Positions 8,603 through 17,240 of a DNA stretch of 64,000 bases are shown here, one piece after another. Every line of letters begins with the position of its first letter. The stretch's first letter is position 1. Under the pieces are notes generated by a model, which worked only from the letters and a program-made list of their open reading frames with translations, was not told the origin of the DNA and made no database searches. The stretch comes from Planobispora rosea (GTDB taxonomy: Bacteria; Actinomycetota; Actinomycetes; Streptosporangiales; Streptosporangiaceae): the NCBI RefSeq assembly GCF_014648175.1, contig NZ_BMQP01000025.1, positions 53,839-117,838 of the forward strand. Reading direction: 5' to 3'. The position numbers and the translations under genes were made by a program.

Positions 8603-9451
8603 TCAGGTTCTGCGGTTGTAGAGCCTGAGCGCGATCGGGGCGAACACGACCGTCATCGCCCCGGAGAGGGCGAGGACGAGCGCGAGGTCCCCGGCGTCGG
8701 GCACGCCGTCGAGGAGGCCGCGCGCCGCCTCGACGAGGAGGGTCACGGGGTTGACGGCCACGAAATCCTGCACCCAGGCCGGCATGGTCTCCGGTGGCGC
8801 GAACGCCGGGCTCACGAAGGTCAGCGGGAAGAGGATCATGGTGGACGCCCCCATGACGGCGGCCGGGGTCCGTACGGTGAGACCGATGATCAGCCAGAGC
8901 CAGCTCAGCGCGGAGCAGAAGACCAGGAGCAGCACGACGGCCCCGGCGACGCCCCCGAGGCCGCCGGGCGCCCGGTATCCGATCAGCGTCGCGATGCCGA
9001 ACACGAACGCGGAGGCGATGCCGTAGCGCAGCGTGTCGCCCACCAGCGCGCCGACGAGCGGCGCCGGACGCCAGATCGGCTGCGAGCGGAAGCGGTCGAA
9101 GGCTCCCCGCTCGATGTCGGTGTTGAGGGTCACGGCCGTGTACATCGTCATGAAGACGACCGTCTGGGCGAGGATCCCCGGCAGCGCGTAGCCCAGATAC
9201 GCCTCCGGCGATCCGATCACCGCCCCGCCGAACACGTACGTGAACATCAGCGTGAACATGATCGGGAACAGCGTGGCGTCGAGGAGCTGCTCGGGGACAT
9301 GCCTGATCTTCAGCAGGGCGCGCCACGCGAAGGTCAGCGTCGCGCGCAGCGCGCCGGCGCCCGTGTCCGGCGGCGGCGCGCCGGCGACGGCGGAGATCAG
9401 CCGGGTGTCGAGTTCGAACGCCGGGCGTCCGGTCGTCTGGTGGATGGTCAC
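8603..9451 (-). CDS. ABC-2 type exporter permease (DrrB-like)
   Basis: A 282-residue membrane protein with an N-terminal cytosolic segment, then six TM helices of the ABC-2 fold. Landmarks are FPIMFTLMFTYVFGGAV, GILAQTVVFMTMYTAV, the family stretch ERGAFDRFRSQPIWRPAPLVG, and FVSPAFAPPETMPAWVQDFVAVNPVT near the C-terminus. That last motif is diagnostic of the daunorubicin-resistance DrrB group. It partners the ATPase encoded immediately upstream and would export a drug-like or lipidic substrate. The start is GTG 9451, overlapping the ATPase stop (GTGA 9448-9451). Confidence 0.9.
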   Translation of the reverse strand: MTIHQTTGRPAFELDTRLISAVAGAPPPDTGAGALRATLTFAWRALLKIRHVPEQLLDATLFPIMFTLMFTYVFGGAVIGSPEAYLGYALPGILAQTVVFMTMYTAVTLNTDIERGAFDRFRSQPIWRPAPLVGALVGDTLRYGIASAFVFGIATLIGYRAPGGLGGVAGAVVLLLVFCSALSWLWLIIGLTVRTPAAVMGASTMILFPLTFVSPAFAPPETMPAWVQDFVAVNPVTLLVEAARGLLDGVPDAGDLALVLALSGAMTVVFAPIALRLYNRRT

Positions 9452-10428
9452 GTCGATGCCTCCTCGCGGCTCGGCGCGGGGCCGTCGGCCGGTTCTCCGG
9501 TGAGGGCCAGGAACACCTCGTCGAGACTCGGCTGGGCCAGCGCGTACTCGCTGACGCCGAGCCCGCGTTCGGTGATGGCCGCGAGCGCGCCCGCGACCGC
9601 GGCCGGTTCGTCCACCCGCAGGGAGAGCGCGACGGGATCCGGCTCCAGGACGGGGGCGGCGCCGAGCATGACCGCGAGGAGCCGGGCGACCTCCGGGCGG
9701 TCGGCGCCGTCGGCGACCCGCACGCGCAGCGCGCCCGCGCCGACCAGGGCTTTGAGCCGGCCGCTCGTGCCCTCGGCGATGACGCGGCCGTGGTTGACGA
9801 CGGCGATGCGGTCGGCGAGCTGATCGGCCTCTTCGAGGTACTGCGTGGTCAGCAGGACGGTGGTGCCGGCGCCGACGAGCGCTCGCACGCTCTCCCACAC
9901 CTGGCCGCGGCTGCGCGGATCCAGGCCGGTCGTCGGCTCGTCGAGCATCAGCAGGTCGGGACGGGCGACGAGGGAGCCGGCGATGTCGAGCCGGCGCCGC
10001 ATGCCGCCGGAGTAGGTCTTCACCTCCCGCCTGGCGGCCGCGCTCAGGTCGAAGGCCTCCAGCAGGTCGGTGGCGCGCCTCCTGGCCGCCTTTCCCCGGT
10101 GCCCGCGCAGGCGGGCGAGCAGGATGAGGTTCTCGAGCCCGGTCAGGTCCTCGTCGAGGGACGCGAACTGCCCGGTGAGCGCGAGACGCGCCCTGACCCG
10201 GGCCGCCTCGGCGGTGACGTCGTGACCCAGCACCCGGGCGGTGCCGCCGTCGGGGCGGATCAGCGTGGCGATCATCCGGATCATGGTCGTCTTCCCCGCC
10301 CCGTTGGGCCCGAGCACGGAGTAGACGCACCCCGCGGGCACCTCCAGGTCGACGCCGTCGACCGCCCGGTCGGCGCCGAAGGCCTTGACCAGGCCGCGGG
10401 TCTCGATCGCCCATGTCTCGCGGCTCAT
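9448..10428 (-). CDS. ABC exporter ATP-binding protein (DrrA-like)
   Basis: A 326-residue ATPase with Walker A GPNGAGKTT (about residues 41-49), Q-loop ALTGQFASLDEDLTG, signature YSGGMRRRLD, Walker B LLMLDEPTTGLD, H-loop region TTQYLEEADQLAD, and the DrrA C-terminal extension ending in LAQPSLDEVFLALTG. It pairs with the DrrB-like permease through a GTGA overlap. The start is ATG 10428. That codon itself overlaps the stop of an upstream 17-codon frame (ATGA), which may couple translation. An AraC-type gene lies just upstream on the same strand and is the likely regulator. The substrate is unknown. Confidence 0.9.
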   Translation of the reverse strand: MSRETWAIETRGLVKAFGADRAVDGVDLEVPAGCVYSVLGPNGAGKTTMIRMIATLIRPDGGTARVLGHDVTAEAARVRARLALTGQFASLDEDLTGLENLILLARLRGHRGKAARRRATDLLEAFDLSAAARREVKTYSGGMRRRLDIAGSLVARPDLLMLDEPTTGLDPRSRGQVWESVRALVGAGTTVLLTTQYLEEADQLADRIAVVNHGRVIAEGTSGRLKALVGAGALRVRVADGADRPEVARLLAVMLGAAPVLEPDPVALSLRVDEPAAVAGALAAITERGLGVSEYALAQPSLDEVFLALTGEPADGPAPSREEAST

Positions 10429-10478
10429 GCCGCGGTGCCTTCCGGCCGGTGCGCCGGTTCTTCGGTAAGCGATGTCAT
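10425..10478 (-). other. Possible 17-codon leader ORF coupled to the DrrA-like gene
   Basis: Reading minus from ATG 10478, the frame MTSLTEEPAHRPEGTAA ends in TGA, which overlaps the ATPase start as ATGA. The overlap geometry matches real couplings elsewhere in the window, but I see no convincing Shine-Dalgarno before it. It could be a leader peptide or chance. Confidence 0.3.
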
Positions 10479-10513
10479 GGGGGCAGCCTGCCCGGCACCG
10501 CGGTCGCCGGTAT

Positions 10514-10561
10514 TGGACGAATGTCCAGGCGGTGCTGTTCAGACGGCGCTGTTCAGACGGC
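10514..10561. promoter_or_regulatory. Inverted repeat and duplicated 14-mer upstream of the DrrAB-like operon
   Basis: TGGAC-N4-GTCCA (10514-10527) lies next to two perfect head-to-tail copies of GCTGTTCAGACGGC (10534-10547 and 10548-10561). The second copy overlaps the end of the AraC-family gene. This is a plausible operator region for the exporter operon, with the adjacent AraC protein as candidate binder. Function is inferred from position only. Confidence 0.4.
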
Positions 10562-11413
10562 GCGTGCGAGCGTCCAGGCCGTGCTGTCGACCGTCCACAG
10601 CGGGTCGGAGGCGATCGCGCCCGGGGTGCGGCCGGTGAACCTGAGCACCTCACGGTGGAGGTGGGACTGGTCGGCGTAGCCGATCTCCGCGGCGACCTCG
10701 GCGACGCTGGCGGTCGTGCCGAGCCTGCGGAGCGCCCGGTCGAATCTGACGATCATCGCCGCCCGTTTCGGTGTGACGCCGATCTGCGACTTGAACCGGC
10801 TCCAGAATCGCGTGCGGCTCCAGCCGTACCGGCCGGGCAGGTCGCCGATCGGCACCCGCCCGTGCCCGGCCCTGATCCGCCGCCACGCGTCGGCCACCTC
10901 GGGGTCGATGCGGAACGAGGAACGGCGGGGACAGGCGAACGCCTCGCGGATCAGCGCGAACCGGTCGTCCCAGGATCGCGCCTCGATCAACCGCGCGCGC
11001 AGCCTGCCGGCGTCACGCCCCCAGATCTCGGCCAGGTCCAGCGGCGCGCCGTTGAGCTCCGCCGGGGACACCCCGAGAAGGCCCGGCGCCGCCGGCAGAT
11101 CCACCTGCAGTTCGACGCAGTCGACGGCGCGCCCGGCCATCCGGGCGGCCTGCGGGGAGATACCGGCGACGATGCCGCCCTCGAAGGCGCCGCCTCCGAG
11201 GGGTTCGAGGCTGCCCGGGGCGCAGTCGATCACGATCGCGATCGCCGGACCGGGCGGAATGCGCTCCTCGAACACCCCTCCGGAGCGATCGCGGAAGCCG
11301 ACCATCGTGACGCCCGGGATCACGTGCCCCTCGGCTGGGGCCGCCACCTCCCAGCCACCCTGGCCCTGAGGCGCCGGCGCGGTCTCGGTGTCCGCTCGCA
11401 TGGACGGGAGCAT
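10553..11413 (-). CDS. AraC-family transcriptional regulator
   Basis: A 286-residue regulator. The C-terminal AraC DNA-binding domain (about 180-275) shows both helix-turn-helix units: IGDLPGRYGWSRTRFWSRFKSQIGVTPKR and VAEVAAEIGYADQSHLHREVLRFTGRTPG in outline. The N-terminal ~150 residues form an effector/dimerisation part with no strong family match by eye; the layout resembles AraC proteins carrying a DUF6597-like domain. It is encoded on the same strand and just upstream of the DrrAB-like exporter, so control of that exporter is the simplest hypothesis. The start at ATG 11413 has only a weak GGGG upstream. ATG 11401, four codons in, is possible but has no better ribosome site. Confidence 0.85.
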   Translation of the reverse strand: MLPSMRADTETAPAPQGQGGWEVAAPAEGHVIPGVTMVGFRDRSGGVFEERIPPGPAIAIVIDCAPGSLEPLGGGAFEGGIVAGISPQAARMAGRAVDCVELQVDLPAAPGLLGVSPAELNGAPLDLAEIWGRDAGRLRARLIEARSWDDRFALIREAFACPRRSSFRIDPEVADAWRRIRAGHGRVPIGDLPGRYGWSRTRFWSRFKSQIGVTPKRAAMIVRFDRALRRLGTTASVAEVAAEIGYADQSHLHREVLRFTGRTPGAIASDPLWTVDSTAWTLARAV

Positions 11414-11503
11414 ATCCCCGCGTGTCGCTCCTTCACCGGCCGGGGACGCCGCGCCGGCCGGGCCCGTACGGAGGGAGGACGGGAGACCGCCGGGCCGGCG
11501 TGA

Positions 11504-12499
11504 TCACCGTGAGTCGGCGAAGAAGGCCTGGAGGTGGCGGTTGACCGGTTCCGGGCAGTCCAGCTGGGGGACGTGTCCGCAGCCGTCCAGGATCTGGAGC
11601 CGGGCGTCGGGCAGCAACTCGGCGAAGCGGTGGGCGCGCTCGACGGGCTGGACGGTGTCCTGTCTGCCCCACAGCACCAGAGCCGGGGTCCTGGTGGTGG
11701 GCAGGGCGCGTTCGGTCTGTGCCCAGTCCAGGCGGCGTTCCAGCAGGTAGGTGGCGCGGATGTTGTCGTGGAAGGTCATCGGAGCCCACCACTCGTCCAG
11801 CAGCTGGTCGGTGACACGCTGCTTGTTGACCATCATGCCCTCGGCCATGCCGCGGACGGTGGACTTGCCGGTGGACAGCTTGACCGCCAGTTCGCCGACG
11901 ACGGGAATCTTCAGCGATTCCCACATCCAGGTTCCGGGCAGGTCCAGTCCGGTGGCGTCGAGCAGGGCGAGCCTGGTGACACGGTCGGGGTGGCGCTGGG
12001 CGAAGGCCAGGGCCCAGCCGCCGCTCCAGGAGTTGCCCGCCAGGGCTGCCCGCCGTACGCCGACGGCGTCCATGAACGCCCCGACGGCGGTGGTCATGGC
12101 GTCCAGGTCGAAGGCGAAGGCGGGATCCTTGAGCCGGGTGTAGCCCTGGCCGGGAAGGTCGACCACGTACACGGTGTGGTCGCGGGCCAGTACCGGCACC
12201 TGTTCCTTCCAGCCGATGACGGAGGTGCCGCCGGGTGAGAGCAGGATCACCGGGCTGCCGGAGCCGGCCTTGACGTAGTGGAAGCGGGCGATCGGGGTCT
12301 CGGCGTAGCGGGATCCGGCCTGGGCCAGGTACGGCGAGCGGAAAGCGCGGCCGTCCTCGGGCGGCTGCCAGCCGTACGCGCCGAACAGCACCGCGGCCAC
12401 CAGCGGGACGATCACGGCAGCCGACCGGCGGAGCCGGCGCCGCCCCTTGCGTACCGGCTGCCGGGCGGAGGTCCGGGGAATGTCGTCAAGGCGGGTCAT
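11504..12499 (-). CDS. Membrane-anchored alpha/beta hydrolase
   Basis: A 331-residue alpha/beta-hydrolase. After a basic N-terminus (RKGRRRLRRS) comes one TM segment (AAVIVPLVAAVLFGAYG), so the catalytic domain is probably outside or at the membrane face. The fold shows the oxyanion motif SPGGTSVIGW, the nucleophile elbow GNSWSGG, the acid in LWGRQDTVQPVE and the catalytic His in GCGHVPQ. A cap region (about 190-255) separates them. I choose ATG 12499 because GAGG lies six bases upstream. ATG 12505 is in frame but directly abuts that site. The substrate is unknown; such proteins range from esterases to dehalogenase-like enzymes. Confidence 0.85.
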   Translation of the reverse strand: MTRLDDIPRTSARQPVRKGRRRLRRSAAVIVPLVAAVLFGAYGWQPPEDGRAFRSPYLAQAGSRYAETPIARFHYVKAGSGSPVILLSPGGTSVIGWKEQVPVLARDHTVYVVDLPGQGYTRLKDPAFAFDLDAMTTAVGAFMDAVGVRRAALAGNSWSGGWALAFAQRHPDRVTRLALLDATGLDLPGTWMWESLKIPVVGELAVKLSTGKSTVRGMAEGMMVNKQRVTDQLLDEWWAPMTFHDNIRATYLLERRLDWAQTERALPTTRTPALVLWGRQDTVQPVERAHRFAELLPDARLQILDGCGHVPQLDCPEPVNRHLQAFFADSR

Positions 12500-12682
12500 G
12501 GTCATCCTCGGTCATGGTCGTCGAGTCGTTTCACGCATCCGGACGCACAGGGCCTGGGCCTCCGTGACAGTCGCGGTGTGTGATCCGGCTCACGCGCCGA
12601 CCGGCGGGTCCGTCCCCATGACCGTGCCCGGCCTCGGCTCCGGGCCCTCAAGGGCCCGCCGGACGGGCGCGCGGTCCGCCGG

Positions 12683-14032
12683 TCATGCGACCTTCGGGGT
12701 GGCCCGGACGCCGAAGTGGACGTACGGCGAGCCGTCGGCCAGCTCGTAGAAGACCACCGGGATCCAGCTCGGCTCGTCCTCGGGGCGGCCCACGAAGGTC
12801 GTCTCGTCCACCGGGACGAGGTCGAACTCCATCGGCGGGCGCAGTCCGGCGAGCGATCCCGTGGCCTCGCTGTGCAGCCGGAGCCGCCCGCCCCGGACCG
12901 TCAGCGTCACCCGGTTCCCGGTCCGCTCGTAGACGCCGGCGTACCGCGCGACGTCCACCTCGGCGGGCGTGGCGGGCGGGCCCAGCGGCGGCGGGACCTC
13001 CAGGCCGAGCAGCTCGGCGAAGAGCTCGGTGGCCAGGGCGCGCTGGAAGGCCGCGGTGTGCCCGCCGTTGGCCAGCACGCACACGGCGGTCTCGGCGTCC
13101 GGCACCGCCCAGAGCATGGCGGCCTGGCCGATGGTGTTGCCGCCGTGGGAGAGGATCCGGCGGCCTCCCCACTCGTCCAGGATCCATCCGATCCCCCACT
13201 GCCTGCCCACGGCGTGCGGGTTGGGGATGTCCACCTGCGGTTCCCACATCGCCTTCGGGTCGGCGAGCAGGGCCGTACCGAAGTGGGCGCGGGCGAAGGC
13301 GACGACGTCGGCGGGGCGCGAGCAGATCAGCCCGGCCGGGCCGACGGAGCGCATCAGCCCCCACATCGGGCTGGGCTCGCCGTCGAAGTGGCCGGTGGCG
13401 GCGCGGAAGCGGATCACGTCCTCCGGCAGGGTCCAGGTGTGGGTCAGGCCGAGCGGTTCGATGATCTGCTCGCGCAACGCGGCGTCCCATACCTTCCCGG
13501 TCAGGCGCTCGATGACGCGCCCGGCGATGACGAACCCGGAGTTGCCGTACGACTGGGTGACGCCGAGCGGATGGTTGCGGGCGAGATCCGCGCAGGCCGC
13601 GACGTACTTCTCCAGGCAGTCGTCGCCGCGGCCGGTGTCGAGGAACAGGTCGCCGTCGATCCCTGAGGTGTGCGACAGCAGGTGCCGGAGCGTGACCTCC
13701 CGGGTCAGCCCGGCGTCGGCGACGCGGAACTCCGGCAGGATCTCGGCGACCCGGGTGTCCAGGGTGAGCCTCCCCTGCTCCACCAGGATCATGATCTGGG
13801 TCGCGGTCCACACCTTGGTGATCGATCCGATCTGGAACAGCGAGTCCGGGGTGGCCTCGACCCCCGTCGCGCTGCTGAGCACCCCGGCGGCGAACTCGTG
13901 CACCCGCCCCTCGTGGAGGAAGGCGAGGTTCGCTCCGGGGACCTCGAACCGGGTGATCAGCTCGGCCAGCCTGGCCTGCCAGCGGCCGGGGTCCGCCGCT
14001 CCGGTTCCCTTTCCAGCGGTTGTTCCAGCCAC
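12683..14032 (-). CDS. Class C beta-lactamase-like serine hydrolase
   Basis: A 449-residue member of the beta-lactamase/DD-peptidase-like (serine hydrolase, Pfam Beta-lactamase) family. SxxK is seen as SITK (in FQIGSITKVWTA), the Tyr motif as YGNSG, and the KTG-equivalent as HGG (ILSHGGNTIG). A C-terminal ~110-residue extension (PAEVDVARYAGVYERTGNRVTL onward) resembles the beta-barrel domain common in esterase-type members. No signal peptide is evident, so it is probably cytosolic and may be an esterase or peptidase rather than an antibiotic-resistance enzyme. The start is GTG 14032 with AGGAG six bases upstream. Confidence 0.88.
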   Translation of the reverse strand: MAGTTAGKGTGAADPGRWQARLAELITRFEVPGANLAFLHEGRVHEFAAGVLSSATGVEATPDSLFQIGSITKVWTATQIMILVEQGRLTLDTRVAEILPEFRVADAGLTREVTLRHLLSHTSGIDGDLFLDTGRGDDCLEKYVAACADLARNHPLGVTQSYGNSGFVIAGRVIERLTGKVWDAALREQIIEPLGLTHTWTLPEDVIRFRAATGHFDGEPSPMWGLMRSVGPAGLICSRPADVVAFARAHFGTALLADPKAMWEPQVDIPNPHAVGRQWGIGWILDEWGGRRILSHGGNTIGQAAMLWAVPDAETAVCVLANGGHTAAFQRALATELFAELLGLEVPPPLGPPATPAEVDVARYAGVYERTGNRVTLTVRGGRLRLHSEATGSLAGLRPPMEFDLVPVDETTFVGRPEDEPSWIPVVFYELADGSPYVHFGVRATPKVA

Positions 14033-14166
14033 GTGGGACTCCTCTCCTCAGACCCGTCCGTCTCCATGGATCCGCCCATTGGAGCGATCATCCATGGGGA
14101 GGGGGAGGAAGGGAACCCGCGGTCCGCGGCGGGCTGATCTTCACCGGCCGGGGTAGGGGCGGGGCC

Positions 14167-14715
14167 ATGGAAACCACGACCTCCGCCGCCTCCCGCGCGG
14201 ATGCCCGTACGGGGAACACGGCGCGGACCCGCCGGAAGACCCGCTCGAAGACCCTCGCCGCGACCCTGCTCGCCGTGACCGCGACGGCCGTCACCGGGAG
14301 CCTGGCGACCAGGAGCGTCTCCTCCCCCTGGTACCGGAACCTGCGCAAGCCGTCCTGGCAGCCCCCGTCCCCGGTGTTCGGCCTCGTGTGGACCCCGCTG
14401 TACGGCCTGATCGCCGTGGGCGCGGCCCGCGCGCTGGACCGCCGGGAGGGCGGTGACCGTACGGCGTTCGCCGGCCGGTTCGCGACCAACCTCGTCCTCA
14501 ACGCCGGATGGAGCCTGGCCTTCTTCGGCGCCCGCTCCCCCCGGCTGGCGCTCGCCGAGATCTTCCTGCTCAACGCCTCGAACGCGGCGCTGATCCGGCA
14601 GGCGTGGCGGACCGACAGGGCCGCGGGGGCGATCCTGCTCCCCTACGGCGCGTGGACGTTGTTCGCCACCGCCCTCAACACCGCGATCGTCCGGCGCAAC
14701 CCCGCGGACGGCTGA
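14167..14715 (+). CDS. tspO: TspO/MBR family protein
   Basis: A 182-residue protein with a basic N-terminal tail and a TspO core of five TM helices. Family landmarks are WYRNLRKPSWQPPSPVFG, VWTPLYGLIAVGAA, LVLNAGWSLAFFGARSP and LLPYGAWTLFATALNTAIVRRN. TspO proteins bind porphyrins and lipids and influence tetrapyrrole and stress homeostasis; the role here is unknown. The start is ATG 14167. An upstream in-frame extension exists, but it lacks family similarity and overlaps the divergent promoter space with the beta-lactamase-like gene. Confidence 0.9.
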   Translation: METTTSAASRADARTGNTARTRRKTRSKTLAATLLAVTATAVTGSLATRSVSSPWYRNLRKPSWQPPSPVFGLVWTPLYGLIAVGAARALDRREGGDRTAFAGRFATNLVLNAGWSLAFFGARSPRLALAEIFLLNASNAALIRQAWRTDRAAGAILLPYGAWTLFATALNTAIVRRNPADG

Positions 14716-14787
14716 CCCCGGAGCGGGTCCGGGACCCGGCCCCGGCGGCTCCGGGCAGAGGGAATCAACTTACCCATTGACCATATG

Positions 14788-14816
14788 TTGACTGACAGTG
14801 ATTGATCTTTTACTGT
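14788..14816 (+). promoter_or_regulatory. Promoter upstream of the beta-trefoil protein gene
   Basis: TTGACT (14788-14793), a 17-base spacer and TACTGT (14811-14816) sit in an AT-rich island of an otherwise GC-rich gap (14716-14980). The arms ACAGT (14796-14800) and ACTGT (14812-14816) form an inverted repeat overlapping the spacer and -10, a possible operator. The predicted leader is about 155 bases. Confidence 0.6.
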
Positions 14817-14980
14817 TAGTGACTAAGACGGAAAACGGTTATCTTTTCTAAGCCTTCCGTCCGGCCGCGGACGAAACGGGCCCGCTTGCGTTCACGGCCG
14901 CCGACCGCCCCCGGGCAGACACGGACGCAGCCTGAGGCGCCACCCCCACGCCCCGCTTCCCCCCGCGAAAGGAGCCGGTC

Positions 14981-15448
14981 ATGCCGCTCGTCAGCGCCCT
15001 GCCCACCGGATCGGTGATGATGGTCCACCACGTCACCGGCACCTACTTCATGTGCAACGACTTCCACGACAACGTCGGCAACCACGTCCAGACCTGGGCT
15101 CAGGACCCCTTCGCCGACACCACCAGCCACCGCTGGACCCTGACACGCAACCCCGACGGCACCGTCGTCATCCGCTCCGCCGCCCACGGCCGCGCCCTGA
15201 GCGTCGGCGCCAACCCCGCCGACGTGGTGACCCTGAAGGAGAGCAACGACAGCCTGCACCAGAACTGGCGCTTCGAGCCCGCCGACGTCAGCGGCGACAG
15301 CTACGTCATCGCCTCGGTCGTCCACCCCAGCTACGCCCTGTCCATCGCCTCCCACCTGCAGGCCAACGACCAGCTCCTCGGCCTGACCCGCATGTGGGGC
15401 GGCCCGAGCCTGTCGCAGGTGTGGAAGGTCTTCGCCCACGGCGCCTGA
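14981..15448 (+). CDS. Beta-trefoil (ricin-B-like) small protein
   Basis: A 155-residue protein with three repeats of the QxW-like beta-trefoil pattern: SHRWTLTRNPDGTVVIRS, HQNWRFEPADVSGDSYVIAS and SQVWKVF. Each is followed by a G/S-x-ALS segment (GRALSVGAN, SYALSIAS). This fold typically binds sugars. No signal peptide is visible, so it may be cytosolic or leave the cell by another route. AAGGAG lies six bases before the ATG. The strong promoter in the AT-rich leader and the hairpin directly downstream make it a monocistronic unit. Confidence 0.75.
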   Translation: MPLVSALPTGSVMMVHHVTGTYFMCNDFHDNVGNHVQTWAQDPFADTTSHRWTLTRNPDGTVVIRSAAHGRALSVGANPADVVTLKESNDSLHQNWRFEPADVSGDSYVIASVVHPSYALSIASHLQANDQLLGLTRMWGGPSLSQVWKVFAHGA

Positions 15449-15463
15449 CCCCCCAGCACGCCG

Positions 15464-15505
15464 CGGCCCGAGAGCGCAGCCGGCGCGCTCTGCGCCCTCG
15501 GGCCG
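15464..15505. terminator. Long GC hairpin terminator
   Basis: CGGCCCGAG (15464-15472) pairs with CTCGGGCCG (15497-15505), and an inner GCGCAG/CTGCGC pairing extends the stem. It lies between the rightward beta-trefoil gene and the leftward phosphatase gene and can serve both. Confidence 0.75.
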
Positions 15506-15620
15506 TAGTCCAGGCAGGTCGTGATCACCGCCACGGACCCGACCTCCGGACGGCCGCTGCGCCGGGACCTGCGGCCGGTGCCTCCCGGGGAGCTCCGCCG
15601 CGGCCCGTGACCGGTGCGGA

Positions 15621-16112
15621 TCACGACGTGCCGGGTGCCGCCAGGTTCTTGCGGATCTCCGCCAGCAGGCCGGGGACGGCGGCCTCGATCAGGTCGCGGA
15701 CCTCCTCGAAGTCGGTCTTGCCGCCGTAGTACGGGTCGGGCACGTCCAGGTCGTCGGCGTCGGCGTCCGGGTCGAACTCGCGGAGCAGCCGGACCTTCTC
15801 CCTCGCCTCCCCGTCGGGCGCCATCCCGCGCAGGTCCCGGTAGTGGCCCCGGTCGAGGGCGATGATCAGGTCGTAGCGGTCGAACCACAGCGCCTGGAAC
15901 TGCTGGGCGGCGTGCGCGGAGGTGTAGCCGTACCGGCGGAGGGTCGCGACCGTGCGGTGGTCGGCCGGGTCGCCGACGTGCCACCCGCCGGTCCCCGAGC
16001 TGTCCACCTCGACGTCCAGGCCCTCGTCCTCGACGTGCCGCCGGAGGATGTGCTCCGCCATCGGCGATCGGCAGATGTTCCCCGTGCATACAAAGGTCAC
16101 CCGATAGCTCAT
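15621..16112 (-). CDS. Low-molecular-weight protein-tyrosine phosphatase
   Basis: A 163-residue LMW-PTP. The N-terminal P-loop is VCTGNICRSPMAE (CX4-5RS, catalytic Cys at residue 9). The general acid/base loop reads VPDPYYGGKTDFEEV, with the DPYY typical of active LMW-PTPs. Length agrees with the family (about 155-165). It would dephosphorylate phosphotyrosine proteins; actinobacterial homologues (PtpA) affect secondary metabolism and, in mycobacteria, host signalling. There is no partner kinase nearby and no obvious operon. Confidence 0.95.
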   Translation of the reverse strand: MSYRVTFVCTGNICRSPMAEHILRRHVEDEGLDVEVDSSGTGGWHVGDPADHRTVATLRRYGYTSAHAAQQFQALWFDRYDLIIALDRGHYRDLRGMAPDGEAREKVRLLREFDPDADADDLDVPDPYYGGKTDFEEVRDLIEAAVPGLLAEIRKNLAAPGTS

Positions 16113-16197
16113 GCGCTCAAGTTTCCCGTATCGGCCGCTGTCCGGAGGCCACGAGGGCGGGCGCCGCTCACACCGGGGCCACGAGGGGTGGATCCGC

Positions 16198-17082
16198 TCA
16201 CTTCCTGCGGGAGACGGCCACCCCGGCCAGGCAGAGCAGGCCTCCGGCGAAGGTCAGCCAGCCGGGGACCTCGCCCAGCACCGTCCAGGACATCAGCACC
16301 ACCAGGGCCGGGACGATGTAGGTGGTGGCGCCCATCTTCCCCGCGGTCGTGCGGGCGAGCGCGTAGGCCCAGGTGGTGAAGGCCAGCGCGGTCGGGAAGA
16401 CGCCCAGGTAGACGACGTTCAGCAGCGCGGGCAGCGGGGCGGCGGCCGCCTCCTGGACCAGTCGCCCGGCGAACGGCAGGCAGGCCGCCGTACCGATGAA
16501 GCAGCTGAAGGCGGTGACCTGCAGCGCCGAGGCGTGCCGGAGCGCGGGCTTCTGGCAGATGACGCCCGCGGCGTACGACACGGCCGCCACCAGGCACAGC
16601 AGCACGCCCAGGATCGACGACCGGCCGCCGTCCGACATGGAGATCCCCACCACCACGGCGCCCGCGAACGACACCGCCATCCCCGCCATCAGGTTGCGCG
16701 GGAAGCCCTCCTTCAGCAGCCAGCCGCCCAGGAGCGCGATCAGCACCGGCCCGACGTTCACGACCATCGCCGCGGTCCCCGCGTCCACCTCCCGCTCGCC
16801 CCAGTTCAGGACGACCATGTAGAGGCCGAACCAGAGCACCCCCGCCCCGGCGATCCCCGGCCACGCTCCCCGCGGCGGCCACCCCTCCCGCCGTGCCAGC
16901 AGGATCGCGCAGAGCACGGCCGAGCCCGCCAGCAGCCGCCCCAGGGCCAGGGCGCCGGGAGAGAAGTACGGCGCGGCGGCGCGGATGGAGACGAAGGCCG
17001 AGGCCCACAGCACCACCGTGACCCCCGCCGCGGCGAGTGCCCGGCGGTCGGGACGGGATTCCACCAAAGTGTTCTGGTCCAT
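16198..17082 (-). CDS. EamA/DMT-family transporter
   Basis: A 294-residue, ten-TM drug/metabolite transporter with two EamA repeats (about 12-145 and 155-290). Typical segments are GVTVVLWASAFVSIRAAAPYFSPG at the start, and MVVNVGPVLIALLGGWLLKE closing repeat 1. Repeat 2 ends with IVPALVVLMSWTVLGEVPGW. It is probably an exporter of metabolites or amino acids; the substrate is not readable. I choose ATG 17082 (AGGG nine bases upstream). An upstream ATG 17106 is in frame, but its AAGG abuts the codon. Confidence 0.9.
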   Translation of the reverse strand: MDQNTLVESRPDRRALAAAGVTVVLWASAFVSIRAAAPYFSPGALALGRLLAGSAVLCAILLARREGWPPRGAWPGIAGAGVLWFGLYMVVLNWGEREVDAGTAAMVVNVGPVLIALLGGWLLKEGFPRNLMAGMAVSFAGAVVVGISMSDGGRSSILGVLLCLVAAVSYAAGVICQKPALRHASALQVTAFSCFIGTAACLPFAGRLVQEAAAAPLPALLNVVYLGVFPTALAFTTWAYALARTTAGKMGATTYIVPALVVLMSWTVLGEVPGWLTFAGGLLCLAGVAVSRRK

Positions 17083-17240
17083 GAGCGGCAACCCTAGGCG
17101 CGGCATCCTTCGGCTCTCACCGAATTATGCTCGACATGCGTTTTCGCACCGCGTTGCGGTGGGATGTCCGGGGCGGCAGGATCGGACCCTGCGGTTTTCA
17201 GGATCTTCGACGAGCGAGCGGGCTTTCCCGGGAGGCAGTG

